A stretch of 64,000 bases of DNA from Chromohalobacter nigrandesensis (GCF_023061285.1 NZ_JAKGAM010000002.1:124001-188000); one strand, 5' to 3'; shown: positions 48,244 to 60,011, numbered from the stretch's first letter. The notes: generated by a model not told the origin, from the letters alone. A program made the numbers and translations.

Positions 48244-49221
48244 TTATTCTCCCCAAACATCCTTGAGCACTCGCATCCAGTTCTCCCCCATGATCTTGCG
48301 CACCTGTCGCTCGCTCATGCCGCGTCGCAAGAGCGCCTCGGTGAGGTTGCCGAACTCACCGATGGTGCGTATGCCCTCGGGATTGATGATGGTGCCGAAG
48401 TTAGTCAGGCGACGAGCGTAGCCCTTGTCGTGGGTCAGCCATTCGAAGAAGGCTTGATCCTGCCCTTGAGTGAAGTCGGTGCCGATACCGATGGCGTCCT
48501 CGCCGACGATATTCATCACGTATTCAATGGCTTCGACGTAGTCGTCGACGGTGGCATCGACACCCGCACGCAGGAAGGGGGTAAACATGGTTACGCCGAC
48601 GAAACCGCCATGTTCGGCGATGAAGCGCAACTCGGCGTCGGACTTGTTGCGAGGATGTTCCTTGAGGCCGGACGGCAGGCAATGGGAGTAGCAGACCGGC
48701 TTTTCGGACGTCTCGATGACTTCGCGAGAAGTCGTCTCGCCGACGTGGGACAGGTCGCACATCACGCCCACGCGATTCATCTCGGCGACGATCTCGCGAC
48801 CGAAGCCGGAAAGACCGCCGTCGCGCTCGTAACAGCCGGTACCGACCAGATTCTGGGTGTTGTAGCACATCTGAACGATGCCCACGCCGAGGCGCTTGAA
48901 GACCTCGACGTAGCCGATCTGATCCTCGAAGGCATGGGCGTTCTGAAAACCGTATATGATCCCGGTCTTGCCCTCTTCCTTGGCGCGAGTGATATCGGCG
49001 GTGGTATGCACGGGCCGCACCAGATCGTCACATGCCGCGAGCAGCGCGTTGGTCTGGACAATGTTGTCGACGGTGGCCTGAAACCCCTCCCAAACCGAGA
49101 CGGTGCAGTTGGCGGCGGTCAAGCCGCCCCGGCGCATGTCTTCGAGAAGCTCGCGGTTCCATTTGGCGATGATCAGGCCATCGATGACGATGGCGTCGTC
49201 GTGCAGTGCTTGGGCGGTCAT
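48244..49221 (-). CDS. Membrane dipeptidase family (renal dipeptidase-like) protein
   Basis: A 325-residue zinc amidohydrolase of peptidase family M19. It shows IVIDGLIIAKWN (in place of the usual DGHND-type metal motif), GIIYGFQNAHAFEDQIGYVEVF, YNTQNLVGTGCYERDGGLSGFGREIVAEMNRVGV, CDLSHVGETTSREVIE, YSHCLPSGLKEHPRNKSD and GIGTDFTQGQD. The loss of the first His-Asp pair suggests altered metal binding or a non-peptide substrate. The same gene heads dgc operons elsewhere, but its role in dimethylglycine use is unknown. It lies upstream of the DUF5943 gene on the same strand. Confidence 0.85.
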   Translation of the reverse strand: MTAQALHDDAIVIDGLIIAKWNRELLEDMRRGGLTAANCTVSVWEGFQATVDNIVQTNALLAACDDLVRPVHTTADITRAKEEGKTGIIYGFQNAHAFEDQIGYVEVFKRLGVGIVQMCYNTQNLVGTGCYERDGGLSGFGREIVAEMNRVGVMCDLSHVGETTSREVIETSEKPVCYSHCLPSGLKEHPRNKSDAELRFIAEHGGFVGVTMFTPFLRAGVDATVDDYVEAIEYVMNIVGEDAIGIGTDFTQGQDQAFFEWLTHDKGYARRLTNFGTIINPEGIRTIGEFGNLTEALLRRGMSERQVRKIMGENWMRVLKDVWGE

Positions 49222-49341
49222 GTCGTCGCTCCGGGGGATGGCTTCATGCGGCCAGCTTAGCCCCGTCGCCGCGGCCGCCGACGCTTGGAAGCGACGAGGA
49301 GAATTCCAAATGCGTCACGCCTTGTCGTCGACCTGAACGCA

Positions 49342-49372
49342 ACGGGGCCGCCCGATGATCGGACGGCCCCGT
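49342..49372 (-). terminator. Terminator hairpin after gbdR
   Basis: A near-perfect 15-bp inverted repeat (49342-49356 with 49358-49372, one G-T pair), 33 bp beyond the gbdR stop. No T-run follows on the minus strand, but the stem is very strong and separates gbdR from the dgc operon. Confidence 0.7.
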
Positions 49373-49405
49373 GGGTGGCACACGCCAGGTATCGCGTGGT
49401 GCGCG

Positions 49406-50539
49406 CTATCCCAGGCGCACACTCGCGTAGGTGGGTTCGCCTTGTGCCTGGGCCAGGGCCTGCATCGCACTGGAGGCGCGCGGCGCGACATAGGCGTCGT
49501 CTTCATTGCCCGCAGCCAGATTGGCGGGCGTCAATGTCACGCGAGCGCTTGCTAAACGCGTCAGACGCTCGTCACGCGGCGGCGTGCCGAAGTATTCCCG
49601 ATAGCACTTGGAGAAATGCGGTGTGGAAACGAACCCACAGACCGAGGCGATTTCGATGATCGACATCGAGGTCTGACGCAGCAGTTGTCGGGCACGGGTC
49701 AGGCGCAGCTTGAGGTAATAGCGCGACGGCGAGTAACTCAGGTATTTTTGGAACAACCGCTCGAGCTGACGCCGCGAAACGTTCACGTAGTGCGCCAGCT
49801 CGTCGAGGGCGATGGGCTCTTCCAGGTTGGCTTCCATCAGCGACACGATCTCGAGCAGCTTGGGCTGACTGGTGCCCAACACATGCCGCAACGGCACGCG
49901 CTGCTGGTCTTGCTCGCCACGCATGCGGTCGCAGATGAACATATCGGAGATCGCCGCCGACAACTCACGGCCGTGATCGCGGCCAATCAACGTCAGCATC
50001 ATGTCCAGCGGCGCGGTCCCGCCAGACGCCGTAGCACGGTCGCGATCAATCGAGAAAAGCTGCGTGGTCAGCGTGGCACGCGGATAGGCTTCCTGCGCGG
50101 CGGCCTGAAACTCCCAGTGAATACTGCATTCGTAGCCATCGAGCAACCCCGCCTTGGCCAGCGCCCAACTGCCTGTGCACAACGCGCCGATGCGTCGCGA
50201 CTGACGCGCCTGGGCCTGCAGCCACAGCACATGCTCACGCGTGACATGGCGCTGGATCCCAACCCCACCGCACACGAACACCATGTCGAGCGCGAGTGGC
50301 TCGTGCATGCCGTTATCAGGCGTGATCAGTAAACCATCGCTGGCACGCACCGCCTCACCGTCCGTACTCAACGTGGTCCACTGGTAGAGTTCACGCCCGG
50401 CCAGTTGGTTGGCCATACGCAACGGCTCTACCGCTGAGGCCAACGAGATCAGCGTGAAATTATCCATCAACAAGAAGCCCAACCGCAGCGGCGCATCGGG
50501 GGCGGTAGGCGGCGCGGGACGGTCACTCGTCATGGCCAT
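49406..50539 (-). CDS. gbdR: GbdR-like transcriptional activator (GlxA/AraC family)
   Basis: A 377-residue regulator with an N-terminal DJ-1/PfpI-like sensing domain (RLGFLLMDNFTLISLASAVEPLRMAN, then CTGSWALAKAGLLDG, about residues 15-190) and a C-terminal AraC HTH domain (about 225-320; YVNVSRRQLERLFQKYLSYSP, ASVCGFVSTPHFSKCYREYFG). This matches GbdR, which senses betaine or dimethylglycine and activates gbc, dgc and sox genes in Pseudomonas. The ATG at 50539 has GAGGAG upstream; an in-frame start at 50572 is rejected. It lies just upstream of the dgc operon, separated by a terminator. Confidence 0.9.
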   Translation of the reverse strand: MAMTSDRPAPPTAPDAPLRLGFLLMDNFTLISLASAVEPLRMANQLAGRELYQWTTLSTDGEAVRASDGLLITPDNGMHEPLALDMVFVCGGVGIQRHVTREHVLWLQAQARQSRRIGALCTGSWALAKAGLLDGYECSIHWEFQAAAQEAYPRATLTTQLFSIDRDRATASGGTAPLDMMLTLIGRDHGRELSAAISDMFICDRMRGEQDQQRVPLRHVLGTSQPKLLEIVSLMEANLEEPIALDELAHYVNVSRRQLERLFQKYLSYSPSRYYLKLRLTRARQLLRQTSMSIIEIASVCGFVSTPHFSKCYREYFGTPPRDERLTRLASARVTLTPANLAAGNEDDAYVAPRASSAMQALAQAQGEPTYASVRLG

Positions 50540-50716
50540 CAGCGGTTCTCCTCGGGTCACGTTCGGAGCCACTGGTAGTGCTTCACCAGGGATGTATTGT
50601 CATTGTAGAAAGTCAGGTTCAACGCCTTGAGTGTGACGAGAAGGCGCCCCCTCAACGTATCTAAAAGCGTCGCCTTACGCTATCAAAAACGACATCCGTA
50701 TGACGTTTTCAAGAAA

Positions 50717-50751
50717 ATGCCCCGCGCCAGTTCATCGCCTGAGCGGGGCAT
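50717..50751 (-). terminator. Terminator after fghA
   Basis: A 9-bp stem (50743-50751 with 50717-50725) and a 17-base loop, followed on the minus strand by TTTTCTT, 16 bp past the fghA stop. Confidence 0.8.
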
Positions 50752-50767
50752 CGATCCGGCGAGTCGT

Positions 50768-51625
50768 CTAACGCTTTCGCTGCAGATGCTCGGCATGATA
50801 GCGCAGGTGCTCTTCGATGAAGGTAGCGATGAAGAAATAGCTATGATCGTAGCCCGGCTGACGGCGCAGAGTCAGCGGATGGTCATGCTTCTCGCAGGTG
50901 GCTTCGATGCGCTCGGGCATCAGCTGCTCGTCGAGGAAGTTATCCGCCTCGCCCTGATCGATAAACAGCGGCTGGCGCGATGCTCCCTTGGCGATCAGTT
51001 CACAGGCGTCGTATTGCGTCCATTTGCCATGATCCTCGCCGAGATAGGCTGTGAATGCCTTCTGCCCCCAGGGCGAGACAATGGGATTGACGACCGGCGC
51101 GAACGCCGAGACCGAGGAATAACGCCCGGGTTGGCGCAGAGCCAAGACCAGCGCACCATGACCGCCCATGGAATGCCCACTGATGGCTTCCCGCCCATTG
51201 AGCGGGAAATGCTGACGCACCACCGAGGGCAGTTCCTCGGTGACGTAGTCGTACATGCGGTAGTGCTTGGACCACGGCGCCTGGTTGGCATTGACGTAGA
51301 AGCTCGCACCGGAGCCGAAATCGTAGCTTTCGTGCTCACCGGGGAGATCGGTGCCTCGCGGGCTGGTGTCAGGACAGATGATGGCCATACCCAGCTCGGC
51401 GGCCACGCGTTGGGCGCCAGCCTTCTGCATGAAGTTCTCGTCGTTGCAGGTCAGCCCCGAGAGCCACCACAACAGCGGCACCTTCTCGGTTTCCGCCTGG
51501 GGAGGCAGGTAAATGGCGAAGATCATCTCGCAGTCGAGCGCGCGCGAGTGATGCTTGTAGCGTTTCAGCCAGCCGCCGAACGACTTGGTCGCGGAGACCA
51601 GTTCCAGCGATTCGGATATGGTCAT
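50768..51625 (-). CDS. fghA: S-formylglutathione hydrolase
   Basis: A 285-residue alpha/beta hydrolase that splits S-formylglutathione to formate and glutathione, the second step of glutathione-dependent formaldehyde oxidation. The nucleophile Ser is in ISGHSMGGHGALVLAL. Other esterase-D landmarks are PLLWWLSGLTCNDENFMQKAGAQRVA, DTSPRGTDLPGEHESYDFGSGASFYVNA and the C-terminal GYDHSYFFIATFIEEHL with the catalytic His. The ATG at 51625 has AAGGAGG upstream. It is downstream of the class III ADH gene; a hairpin and repeats lie between them. Confidence 0.93.
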   Translation of the reverse strand: MTISESLELVSATKSFGGWLKRYKHHSRALDCEMIFAIYLPPQAETEKVPLLWWLSGLTCNDENFMQKAGAQRVAAELGMAIICPDTSPRGTDLPGEHESYDFGSGASFYVNANQAPWSKHYRMYDYVTEELPSVVRQHFPLNGREAISGHSMGGHGALVLALRQPGRYSSVSAFAPVVNPIVSPWGQKAFTAYLGEDHGKWTQYDACELIAKGASRQPLFIDQGEADNFLDEQLMPERIEATCEKHDHPLTLRRQPGYDHSYFFIATFIEEHLRYHAEHLQRKR

Positions 51626-51649
51626 GTATCCTCCTTGTATCATGCCGGG

Positions 51650-51672
51650 CGGGCGTCGGTTACCGACGCCCG
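51650..51672 (-). other. Strong hairpin just upstream of fghA
   Basis: A 10-bp perfect stem (51650-51659 with 51663-51672) and a TTA/TAA loop, 25 bp before the fghA start. On the minus strand no T-run follows. It may protect, pause or attenuate the transcript between the two genes. Confidence 0.6.
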
Positions 51673-51702
51673 CGTATCAGTCATACAGCGTCGGGCACGT
51701 CT

Positions 51703-51813
51703 CGAACGCCCTTTCACGCAGCATCGGGCGCGATGAATCAATAAGCGCCCTTCGCGCAGCATTGGGCGCGATAAATCAATAAGCACCCTTCGCGCAGCAT
51801 TGGGCGCGATAAA

Positions 51814-51816
<3 letters not shown>
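51703..51816. repeat. Three 38-bp tandem repeats at the frmA 3' end
   Basis: Units at 51703-51740 (degenerate), 51741-51778 and 51779-51816; the last two are nearly identical. Each contains GCGCCC and GGGCGC arms about 13 bases apart, so each can form a small hairpin. The final three bases of the third unit are the stop codon of the class III ADH gene, so the array seems to have grown out of the gene end. Confidence 0.9.
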
Positions 51817-52977
<1,161 letters not shown>

Positions 52978-53069
52978 CTAAGCGCGCGTGTTTAACCTCA
53001 CCAGTCTAGGCAGTTGGCGCGCTTGGATAAATACTTACAACGCCACAAGATTATTGCCGTGGAGCAACA

Positions 53070-53954
53070 ATGCAGCGTTGGGATCGTATCGAGGCTTTCA
53101 TTGAAGTCGCCCGCTTGGGCACGTTTTCCGCCGCCGCGCGGCATCTGAAAGTTTCCACCTCGCACGTGAGTCGCTTGATTGGGCAGCTCGAGAGCCAGCT
53201 CGGCACGACGCTGTTGTATCGCACCACGCGCCAGACGCGTCTTACCGACGCCGGCGCTCTCTACTACCGGCATTGCCGCCACTTGTTCGATGGCTTTCGA
53301 GAGGCCGAGGAAGCCATCGTCGACTTTCAGTCGCGGCCCAAGGGCACCTTGCGACTGACCTGTGCCACCACGTTCGGCGAGCGCTATATCGCTCCGCTGG
53401 TCAACGATTTCCAGCGCTTGCACCCGCAGCTCGAAGTCGACATGCATTTCACCAACCGCCAGGTCGAGTTGATCGAGGAAGGCTTCGACGTCGCTATCCG
53501 CATGGGCGTGCTGCGTGACTCGAGCCTTATCGCGCGGCGGCTGTGCGAGCGGCGCGAATATGTGGTCGGCACGCGGGCGTATTTCGAGCGCGCCGCGCCG
53601 CCACATTCGCTGGCCGAGTTGAGCCATCACAACTGCCTGCGCGGCTCCCGCGATAGCTGGCTGTTCGAGGTCAATGGCCAGCGTCGGGAGGTGCACATCG
53701 AGGGTTGCTGGCGCGCCAACTCGGGGCCGGCGTTGCTCGATGCGGTATTGAAAGGTCTGGGGCTGGCGCAGCTACCCGACTACTACGTGGCGCCGTATCT
53801 GGCGCAGGGACAGCTAGTGTCGGTGCTGGATAGCTATCAATTCACCGACACCGCAGTGTGGGCGATCTATCCGCGCCACCGGCACCTCTCGCCCAAGGTG
53901 CGTCAGTTCGTCGACTTCCTGGTCGCGCATTTGCCGGATACGCTACAGATCTGA
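53070..53954 (+). CDS. LysR-family regulator beside the formaldehyde genes
   Basis: A 294-residue LysR protein of the common CrgA/AaeR style. The HTH is AFIEVARLGTFSAAARHLKV with STSHVSRLIGQLESQLGTTLLYRTTRQTRLTDAG, and the effector domain has RGTLRLTC-like KGTLRLTCATTFGERYIAPLV. It is divergent from frmA across 146 bp, so it is a candidate regulator of frmA-fghA; this is positional inference. Convergent with the Crp/Fnr gene, 27 bp apart. Confidence 0.86.
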   Translation: MQRWDRIEAFIEVARLGTFSAAARHLKVSTSHVSRLIGQLESQLGTTLLYRTTRQTRLTDAGALYYRHCRHLFDGFREAEEAIVDFQSRPKGTLRLTCATTFGERYIAPLVNDFQRLHPQLEVDMHFTNRQVELIEEGFDVAIRMGVLRDSSLIARRLCERREYVVGTRAYFERAAPPHSLAELSHHNCLRGSRDSWLFEVNGQRREVHIEGCWRANSGPALLDAVLKGLGLAQLPDYYVAPYLAQGQLVSVLDSYQFTDTAVWAIYPRHRHLSPKVRQFVDFLVAHLPDTLQI

Positions 53955-53981
53955 TTCATGCTCCCGTGACAGCTTCGAGGT

Positions 53982-54719
53982 TCACTCCCCCGAGGTCGGC
54001 CATAGACTATCCCGCAGATAGCGTCCGGCGAATTCGGCTTCATGCGCCAGGGCGTCGGGATCGAGCAACTCGACCCACTGGCGTTCGCGGATCAGCAGGC
54101 CATCCTCGCGGAACCCGCTCAGCGTGCGGCTGACATGCACCGAGGTGAGCCCCAGAGCGTCGCCCAGTTGCTGTTGCGACAGCGGCAGACGGAAACGCCG
54201 CGTGGCGTACGGCATGGTGCGCTGCAGGCGTATGTACATCTCGTAGATCAGGTGGGCCAACTTCTGGCGCGCGCTACGCCGTGCCAGATTGATCAGGCGC
54301 TCTGTCAACAAGGCCTGCTGTTGTGAGGATACGGCGAAAAAGATCATCGAAAGCGTAGAGGATTCGCGAAACACCTCGACCAAGCGACGATGCGGGAAAT
54401 CGCAGACGACGCCATCATCGATCATCATGACCCCGGAGAGGCGCTCATGGAAGGCGAATTCGCGCAGACCGATGACATCCCCTGGAAGCAATATCTCGAG
54501 AATCTGGCGCGAGCCATCCTCCATGTCACGGAAGGAATACGCCCAGCCCTTGGAGAGCGTGCAGAAACGCCCCGCCGGGTCGTCGGTTTGCCACAAGGCT
54601 TCCCCTCGCTCGACCTCGCGCGGCTCGCGTTCTAGCGAGTCCAACAGCGCTTCGTCACTCTCGGTAAGGTTCGCGTAATGCCGAAAATGGCGGATGATGC
54701 AGCTATCTGTCTCGCTCAT
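53982..54719 (-). CDS. Crp/Fnr-family transcriptional regulator
   Basis: A 245-residue regulator with a cyclic-nucleotide-binding-like beta-roll (about residues 20-130; GRFCTLSKGWAYSFRDMEDGSRQILEILLPGDVIGL) and a C-terminal winged HTH (about 155-235; LPLSQQQLGDALGLTSVHVSRTLSGFREDGLL). It lacks the FNR cysteine cluster, and the cAMP-binding residues of Crp are not evident, so its signal is unknown. It is transcribed alone. Confidence 0.87.
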   Translation of the reverse strand: MSETDSCIIRHFRHYANLTESDEALLDSLEREPREVERGEALWQTDDPAGRFCTLSKGWAYSFRDMEDGSRQILEILLPGDVIGLREFAFHERLSGVMMIDDGVVCDFPHRRLVEVFRESSTLSMIFFAVSSQQQALLTERLINLARRSARQKLAHLIYEMYIRLQRTMPYATRRFRLPLSQQQLGDALGLTSVHVSRTLSGFREDGLLIRERQWVELLDPDALAHEAEFAGRYLRDSLWPTSGE

Positions 54720-54847
54720 GAGCGACCTTCTTTATCTTATCTCGTCGGACGTCGGGAGCAGTGCGCCGAGCCTACCCCGGCAACACCAAGCGCGCTATTT
54801 TCCGACGCAATAAAACCATAGAAGGCCGCGTGGTGCGATCCCGAATT

Positions 54848-54873
54848 AAAAAAAGGACGCCACGCGGGCGTCC
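54848..54873 (-). terminator. Rho-independent terminator of sdaA
   Basis: A 7-bp GC-rich stem (54867-54873 with 54855-54861) followed on the minus strand by seven T, 27 bp past the sdaA stop. Confidence 0.88.
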
Positions 54874-54899
54874 CAAAGGGTTGATCAAACGATTCAGTA

Positions 54900-56279
<1,380 letters not shown>

Positions 56280-56417
56280 GCGTGCCACCTCGAGCAGTCT
56301 TGATGAATCAAAATTACTAAACGAGCTTGTTAGGCGCTCGATTTCACTTTAGCTTGAAGCCAGCCTGCATGCCGGGCAACGGAGAATAATTCGACCAAGA
56401 TTTAGAATGGCTAAACC

Positions 56418-57341
56418 ATGAGCCGTACCCTGCACGCCCAAACCCACGCCTGGCTCAAGGTCTTCGCGATCAGCGCGCGGCACCTTTCCTTTACCCGCGC
56501 CGCCGAAGAACTGCACGTGACCACCGGCGCGGTCAGCCAGCAGATCAAGCAACTCGAGGCACGACTGGGCTTCAAGCTCTTCCGCCGCCTGCCGCGGCGT
56601 CTGGAACTCACCGACGAGGGCCAGCGCCTGGCATCGGTGGTCGATCAGGCCTACGATGCAGTAGGCATGGAGGTGCGTCGCCTGCGTACGGGGGTCATGA
56701 GTGGCGTACTACGCTTGCGTTGTGTACCCTCATTTCTCGCCAAGTGGCTGATGCCGCGATTGACGCGATTACAAGCGCGCTTTCCCGACATCGAGTTGCA
56801 TGTCGCTTCCGAAGACAGCAACCTGTCACTGCGCGAGGGTGAGTTCGAGCTGGCCATCGACCTCAACGATGGACGCTACCCCGGCTTCCAGATCACGCCA
56901 CTCATGGATGAAGAGATCTTCGCGGTATGTTCGCCGCAACTGTTGCGCCGACGCCCACCGCTGGTGCGTCCCGAGGATCTGGGCTACTACCCGCTGCTGC
57001 ATGACGTGACCGCGTGGCGCGGTAGCCACGACTACGCCGAGTGGGAGCACTACCTGCATGCACTGGGCGACGAATCGGTCAACGTGCGGCGTGGCTACAC
57101 CTTCAATCGCAATCACTTGACCGTGGAGGCAGCCATCGCCGGCATGGGTGTGGCAATTGCACGGCGCACGCTGATCACCGATGAACTCGACACTGGCGCA
57201 CTGATCGCGCCGTTCGTCGGCGCCGTCGCCACCGGCAAGCGCTATGGCCTGGTCTATCATCCCGGGGCACTGGACGATCGACGGGTGCGCGCCGTGCACG
57301 ACTGGATCGTCGAGGAGGCGACACGCAGCGGTGAACGTTGA
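56418..57341 (+). CDS. GcvA-like LysR-family regulator
   Basis: A 307-residue LysR regulator of the GcvA/AmpR type. The HTH is LKVFAISARHLSFTRAAEEL with HVTTGAVSQQIKQLEARLGFKLFRRLPRRLELTDEG. The effector domain has LRCVPSFLAKWLMPRLTRLQARFPDIELHVASEDSNLS. GcvA regulates the glycine cleavage genes in Escherichia coli. Being divergent from sdaA (138-bp gap), it probably controls serine/glycine breakdown; the BCCT gene follows on the same strand 187 bp later. Confidence 0.87.
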   Translation: MSRTLHAQTHAWLKVFAISARHLSFTRAAEELHVTTGAVSQQIKQLEARLGFKLFRRLPRRLELTDEGQRLASVVDQAYDAVGMEVRRLRTGVMSGVLRLRCVPSFLAKWLMPRLTRLQARFPDIELHVASEDSNLSLREGEFELAIDLNDGRYPGFQITPLMDEEIFAVCSPQLLRRRPPLVRPEDLGYYPLLHDVTAWRGSHDYAEWEHYLHALGDESVNVRRGYTFNRNHLTVEAAIAGMGVAIARRTLITDELDTGALIAPFVGAVATGKRYGLVYHPGALDDRRVRAVHDWIVEEATRSGER

Positions 57342-57528
57342 ATTCGTCGACGCCAGCGAGACATCTTTGCGAAACGCGCCACGAAACGTTTAAGGTCTTA
57401 ATGGCAAAAACGACTCAACTATGCAGACTTATTGAGTACGAGACGTTTTAACGACAATACGCTAGCCGCCAAGCGGCATATCTCGCGTCAACGACGCAAT
57501 CGATGCTTACCTGAGACGGAGAATTCTC
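57342..57528. promoter_or_regulatory. Upstream region of the BCCT transporter gene
   Basis: 187 bp, AT-rich in the middle, expected to hold the BCCT promoter. Osmotic or GbdR-type control is plausible, but no recognisable box could be placed by eye. GAGACGGAG lies upstream of the ATG at 57529. Confidence 0.35.
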
Positions 57529-59169
57529 ATGGACAAACGTTCGCAGGACGATACGCAAGAGCCAAATGAAGGCTCAGAGGGTATTCCGGCTCCGGATGGG
57601 CCGGCGAACCTGATCGATACCGACTATGTAATAGGCCAAGACAACATCACCTCCACGAAGTTCGGTATCGACTTCGATCTACACGGCAAGGTGTTCACGA
57701 TCTCCTCCCTGGTGATCCTGTTTTTCGTCATCGTGACGCTGGCGTTCCAGAACCAGGTGGCACCGGTCTTCAATGCAATGTTCTCGTTCCTGACGGGCAA
57801 CTTGGACTGGTTCTTCATTCTTGCCGCGAATATTTTCGTGGTACTCGCCGTCGTACTGATTTTCACCCCACTGAGCAAGGTCCGTTTGGGCGGCGCCAAC
57901 GCCACGCCGGATTTCAGCTATGCTGGCTGGTTTGCCATGCTGTTCGCAGCGGGGATGGGCATCGGTTTGATGTTCTATGGCGTTTCCGAGCCGCTGACCC
58001 ACTTCGGCACCTCGCTTGCGGGTGGCAGTAGCGCTCCCCTGGGCGGCGCCGAAGGTAACGAGCAAGCGGCAGCACAGTTGGGCATGGCGGCAACGATCTT
58101 CCACTGGGGACTGCACCCTTGGGGCATCTATGCCATCGTCGCCCTGTCGCTGGCACTGTTCTCCTATAACAAGGGCCTGCCGCTGACCATGCGCTCGATC
58201 TTCTACCCGATTCTGGGTGAGCGCGTATGGGGATGGCCCGGCCATGTCATCGATATCCTGGCGGTCTTCGCCACGCTCTTCGGTCTGGCAACTTCGCTGG
58301 GGCTAGGGGCATCGCAGGCCTCCGCAGGGCTGCATTATCTATTCGATACGCCCAACACCGACGTCACCATGGTGATACTGATCTTTGCTATCACGCTGGT
58401 GGCGCTGGGCTCGGTCCTTGCCGGGGTCGACAAGGGCGTGCAACGCCTCTCGCAGCTCAACATGGCACTCGCCTTCCTGCTGCTGATCTTCGTGATCTTC
58501 GTCGGGCCGACGCTGCTGATCGCGACCGGGTTCTTCGAGAATCTGTGGGGCTACGCCAAGAACCTGCCCGCCTTGTCCAATCCCTTCGGCCGTGAAGATA
58601 CCGGCTTTACACAAGGATGGACGGCGTACTACTGGGCCTGGTGGATTTCCTGGTCACCGTTCGTCGGGATGTTCATCGCCCGCGTCAGCCGCGGCCGCAC
58701 CGTGCGTGAATTCCTGATCGCAGTACTCCTGGTGCCGACACTCGTATCGATTCTGTGGATGACCGCCTTCGGGGGTACCGCCATCGAACAGGTCAACAGC
58801 GGTTTCGAAGGCGTCAAGGACGCGGCACTGGAGCTGCAGCTATTCACCATGCTCGGCCAGCTACCGCTGACGGCGATCACCTCGTTCGTGGGCATCGTAC
58901 TGGTGATGGTGTTCTTCATCACCTCCTCGGACTCCGGCTCGCTGGTCATCGACTCGATCACTGCCGGCGGCAAGGTCGACGCACCCAAGCCGCAGCGCGT
59001 CTTCTGGGCGTTGATCGAAGGTGCCATCGCCATCGCCTTGCTGCTGGGTGGCGGTCTCACAGCGCTGCAAACGGCGGTCATCACCACAGGACTACCTTTC
59101 ACGCTGGTCTTGCTGGCGGCCTGCTACGCCATCGTCAAAGGCCTGAAGAGCGAACCGCGCACCAACTAA
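57529..59169 (+). CDS. BCCT-family betaine/choline/carnitine transporter
   Basis: A 546-residue sodium- or proton-coupled importer with 12 helices. An acidic N-terminal tail (about 50 residues) precedes helix 1. Family motifs are AGMGIGLMFYGVSEPLTHF (glycine helix, residues 141-159), WGLHPWGIYAIVALSLALFSY and the BCCT signature YYWAWWISWSPFVGMFIARVSRG. A GMGIG motif is typical of Na+-coupled betaine carriers. It likely imports betaine as osmoprotectant and as food for the nearby demethylation pathway. The C-terminal tail is very short, unlike osmosensing BetP. Confidence 0.9.
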   Translation: MDKRSQDDTQEPNEGSEGIPAPDGPANLIDTDYVIGQDNITSTKFGIDFDLHGKVFTISSLVILFFVIVTLAFQNQVAPVFNAMFSFLTGNLDWFFILAANIFVVLAVVLIFTPLSKVRLGGANATPDFSYAGWFAMLFAAGMGIGLMFYGVSEPLTHFGTSLAGGSSAPLGGAEGNEQAAAQLGMAATIFHWGLHPWGIYAIVALSLALFSYNKGLPLTMRSIFYPILGERVWGWPGHVIDILAVFATLFGLATSLGLGASQASAGLHYLFDTPNTDVTMVILIFAITLVALGSVLAGVDKGVQRLSQLNMALAFLLLIFVIFVGPTLLIATGFFENLWGYAKNLPALSNPFGREDTGFTQGWTAYYWAWWISWSPFVGMFIARVSRGRTVREFLIAVLLVPTLVSILWMTAFGGTAIEQVNSGFEGVKDAALELQLFTMLGQLPLTAITSFVGIVLVMVFFITSSDSGSLVIDSITAGGKVDAPKPQRVFWALIEGAIAIALLLGGGLTALQTAVITTGLPFTLVLLAACYAIVKGLKSEPRTN

Positions 59170-59195
59170 GCGAATTCCTGAATTCGCGACACACA

Positions 59196-59219
59196 GAAGG
59201 CGGCCCACGGGCCGCCTTC
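59196..59219 (+). terminator. Rho-independent terminator after the BCCT gene
   Basis: A perfect 10-bp stem (59196-59205 with 59210-59219), loop CACG, followed by TTCGTTT, 27 bp after the stop. Confidence 0.85.
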
Positions 59220-59278
59220 TTCGTTTCCAAGCCTATCTCGCGACAGCGCCCTCTGTGCAAGACGCAACGTCCGCCTGA

Positions 59279-60004
59279 CTAGCTCCAGATCTCGCTCAGC
59301 GGCGTTTCGGGGCTGTAGCGATGCGCGATCTGAGCTTGCAGCAATTCGGCAGTCGCCAGTGCATCGATCAATGCATGATGTGCCTGATAAGGCGGCAGGC
59401 CATAACGCGTGCGACTATCGGGTAGGCGAATCGACGCCGGCGGACGCCCCAGCCAGCGCCTAAGACGTGCCCACCACGACTGACGATGCAGACGCGCCTC
59501 AAGCGACATGGTGTCAATCACCGGAAAATGAATCCCCTCGACACGCCGTGCCTTGACGGCGGCATTCAAGAAGGTGCGCTCGATATGGCGATAATGCACC
59601 ACGACGATGCGTCCGGCCATCGCGGCCAATAACTCATCGAGCACCTCGTCGAGATCGGGCGCCTGCTCGATCTCGCTATGGGTAATATGGTGAAAGGTGA
59701 TCGAGCGCTCATCGAGGGGACGCGGCGGCCTCACGATCCAGTAACGCCGCTCGGCGAGCCGGATACGCTGCAGGTCGAAAGGCACTACGCCGATACTGAC
59801 GATGGCGTGACGCTGCTCGTCGAGGCCGGTGGTTTCCATGTCCATGGCCAACATCGGCACATCACTGATGGGCGTCTCAGGTGAAGGTACGCCGACATCG
59901 AAGTAGCGTTCCAGTGCCGTATCACGCGTTTTCTCGCGACGCGCCGTGAAATAGTCCGCCCATGTCGGCGGCGCCGGGTATCGGCGTGGTAACAGTGGCT
60001 TCAT
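59279..60004 (-). CDS. DnaQ-like 3'-5' exonuclease domain protein
   Basis: A 241-residue RNase T/DnaQ-fold protein. ExoI is MLAMDMETTGLDEQRHAIVSIG (Asp and Glu present), and ExoIII is HHALIDALATAELLQA (His and Asp present). The ExoII region reads RIVVVHYRHIERTFLNAAV, where HNxxFD would be usual, so Glu replaces the ExoII Asp. It lies 7 bp downstream of the CNB-CBS-nucleotidyltransferase gene, a recurrent pairing in gammaproteobacteria, suggesting a joint nucleic-acid or nucleotide-signalling role that is not established. Confidence 0.83.
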   Translation of the reverse strand: MKPLLPRRYPAPPTWADYFTARREKTRDTALERYFDVGVPSPETPISDVPMLAMDMETTGLDEQRHAIVSIGVVPFDLQRIRLAERRYWIVRPPRPLDERSITFHHITHSEIEQAPDLDEVLDELLAAMAGRIVVVHYRHIERTFLNAAVKARRVEGIHFPVIDTMSLEARLHRQSWWARLRRWLGRPPASIRLPDSRTRYGLPPYQAHHALIDALATAELLQAQIAHRYSPETPLSEIWS

Positions 60005-60011
60005 TCGAATA

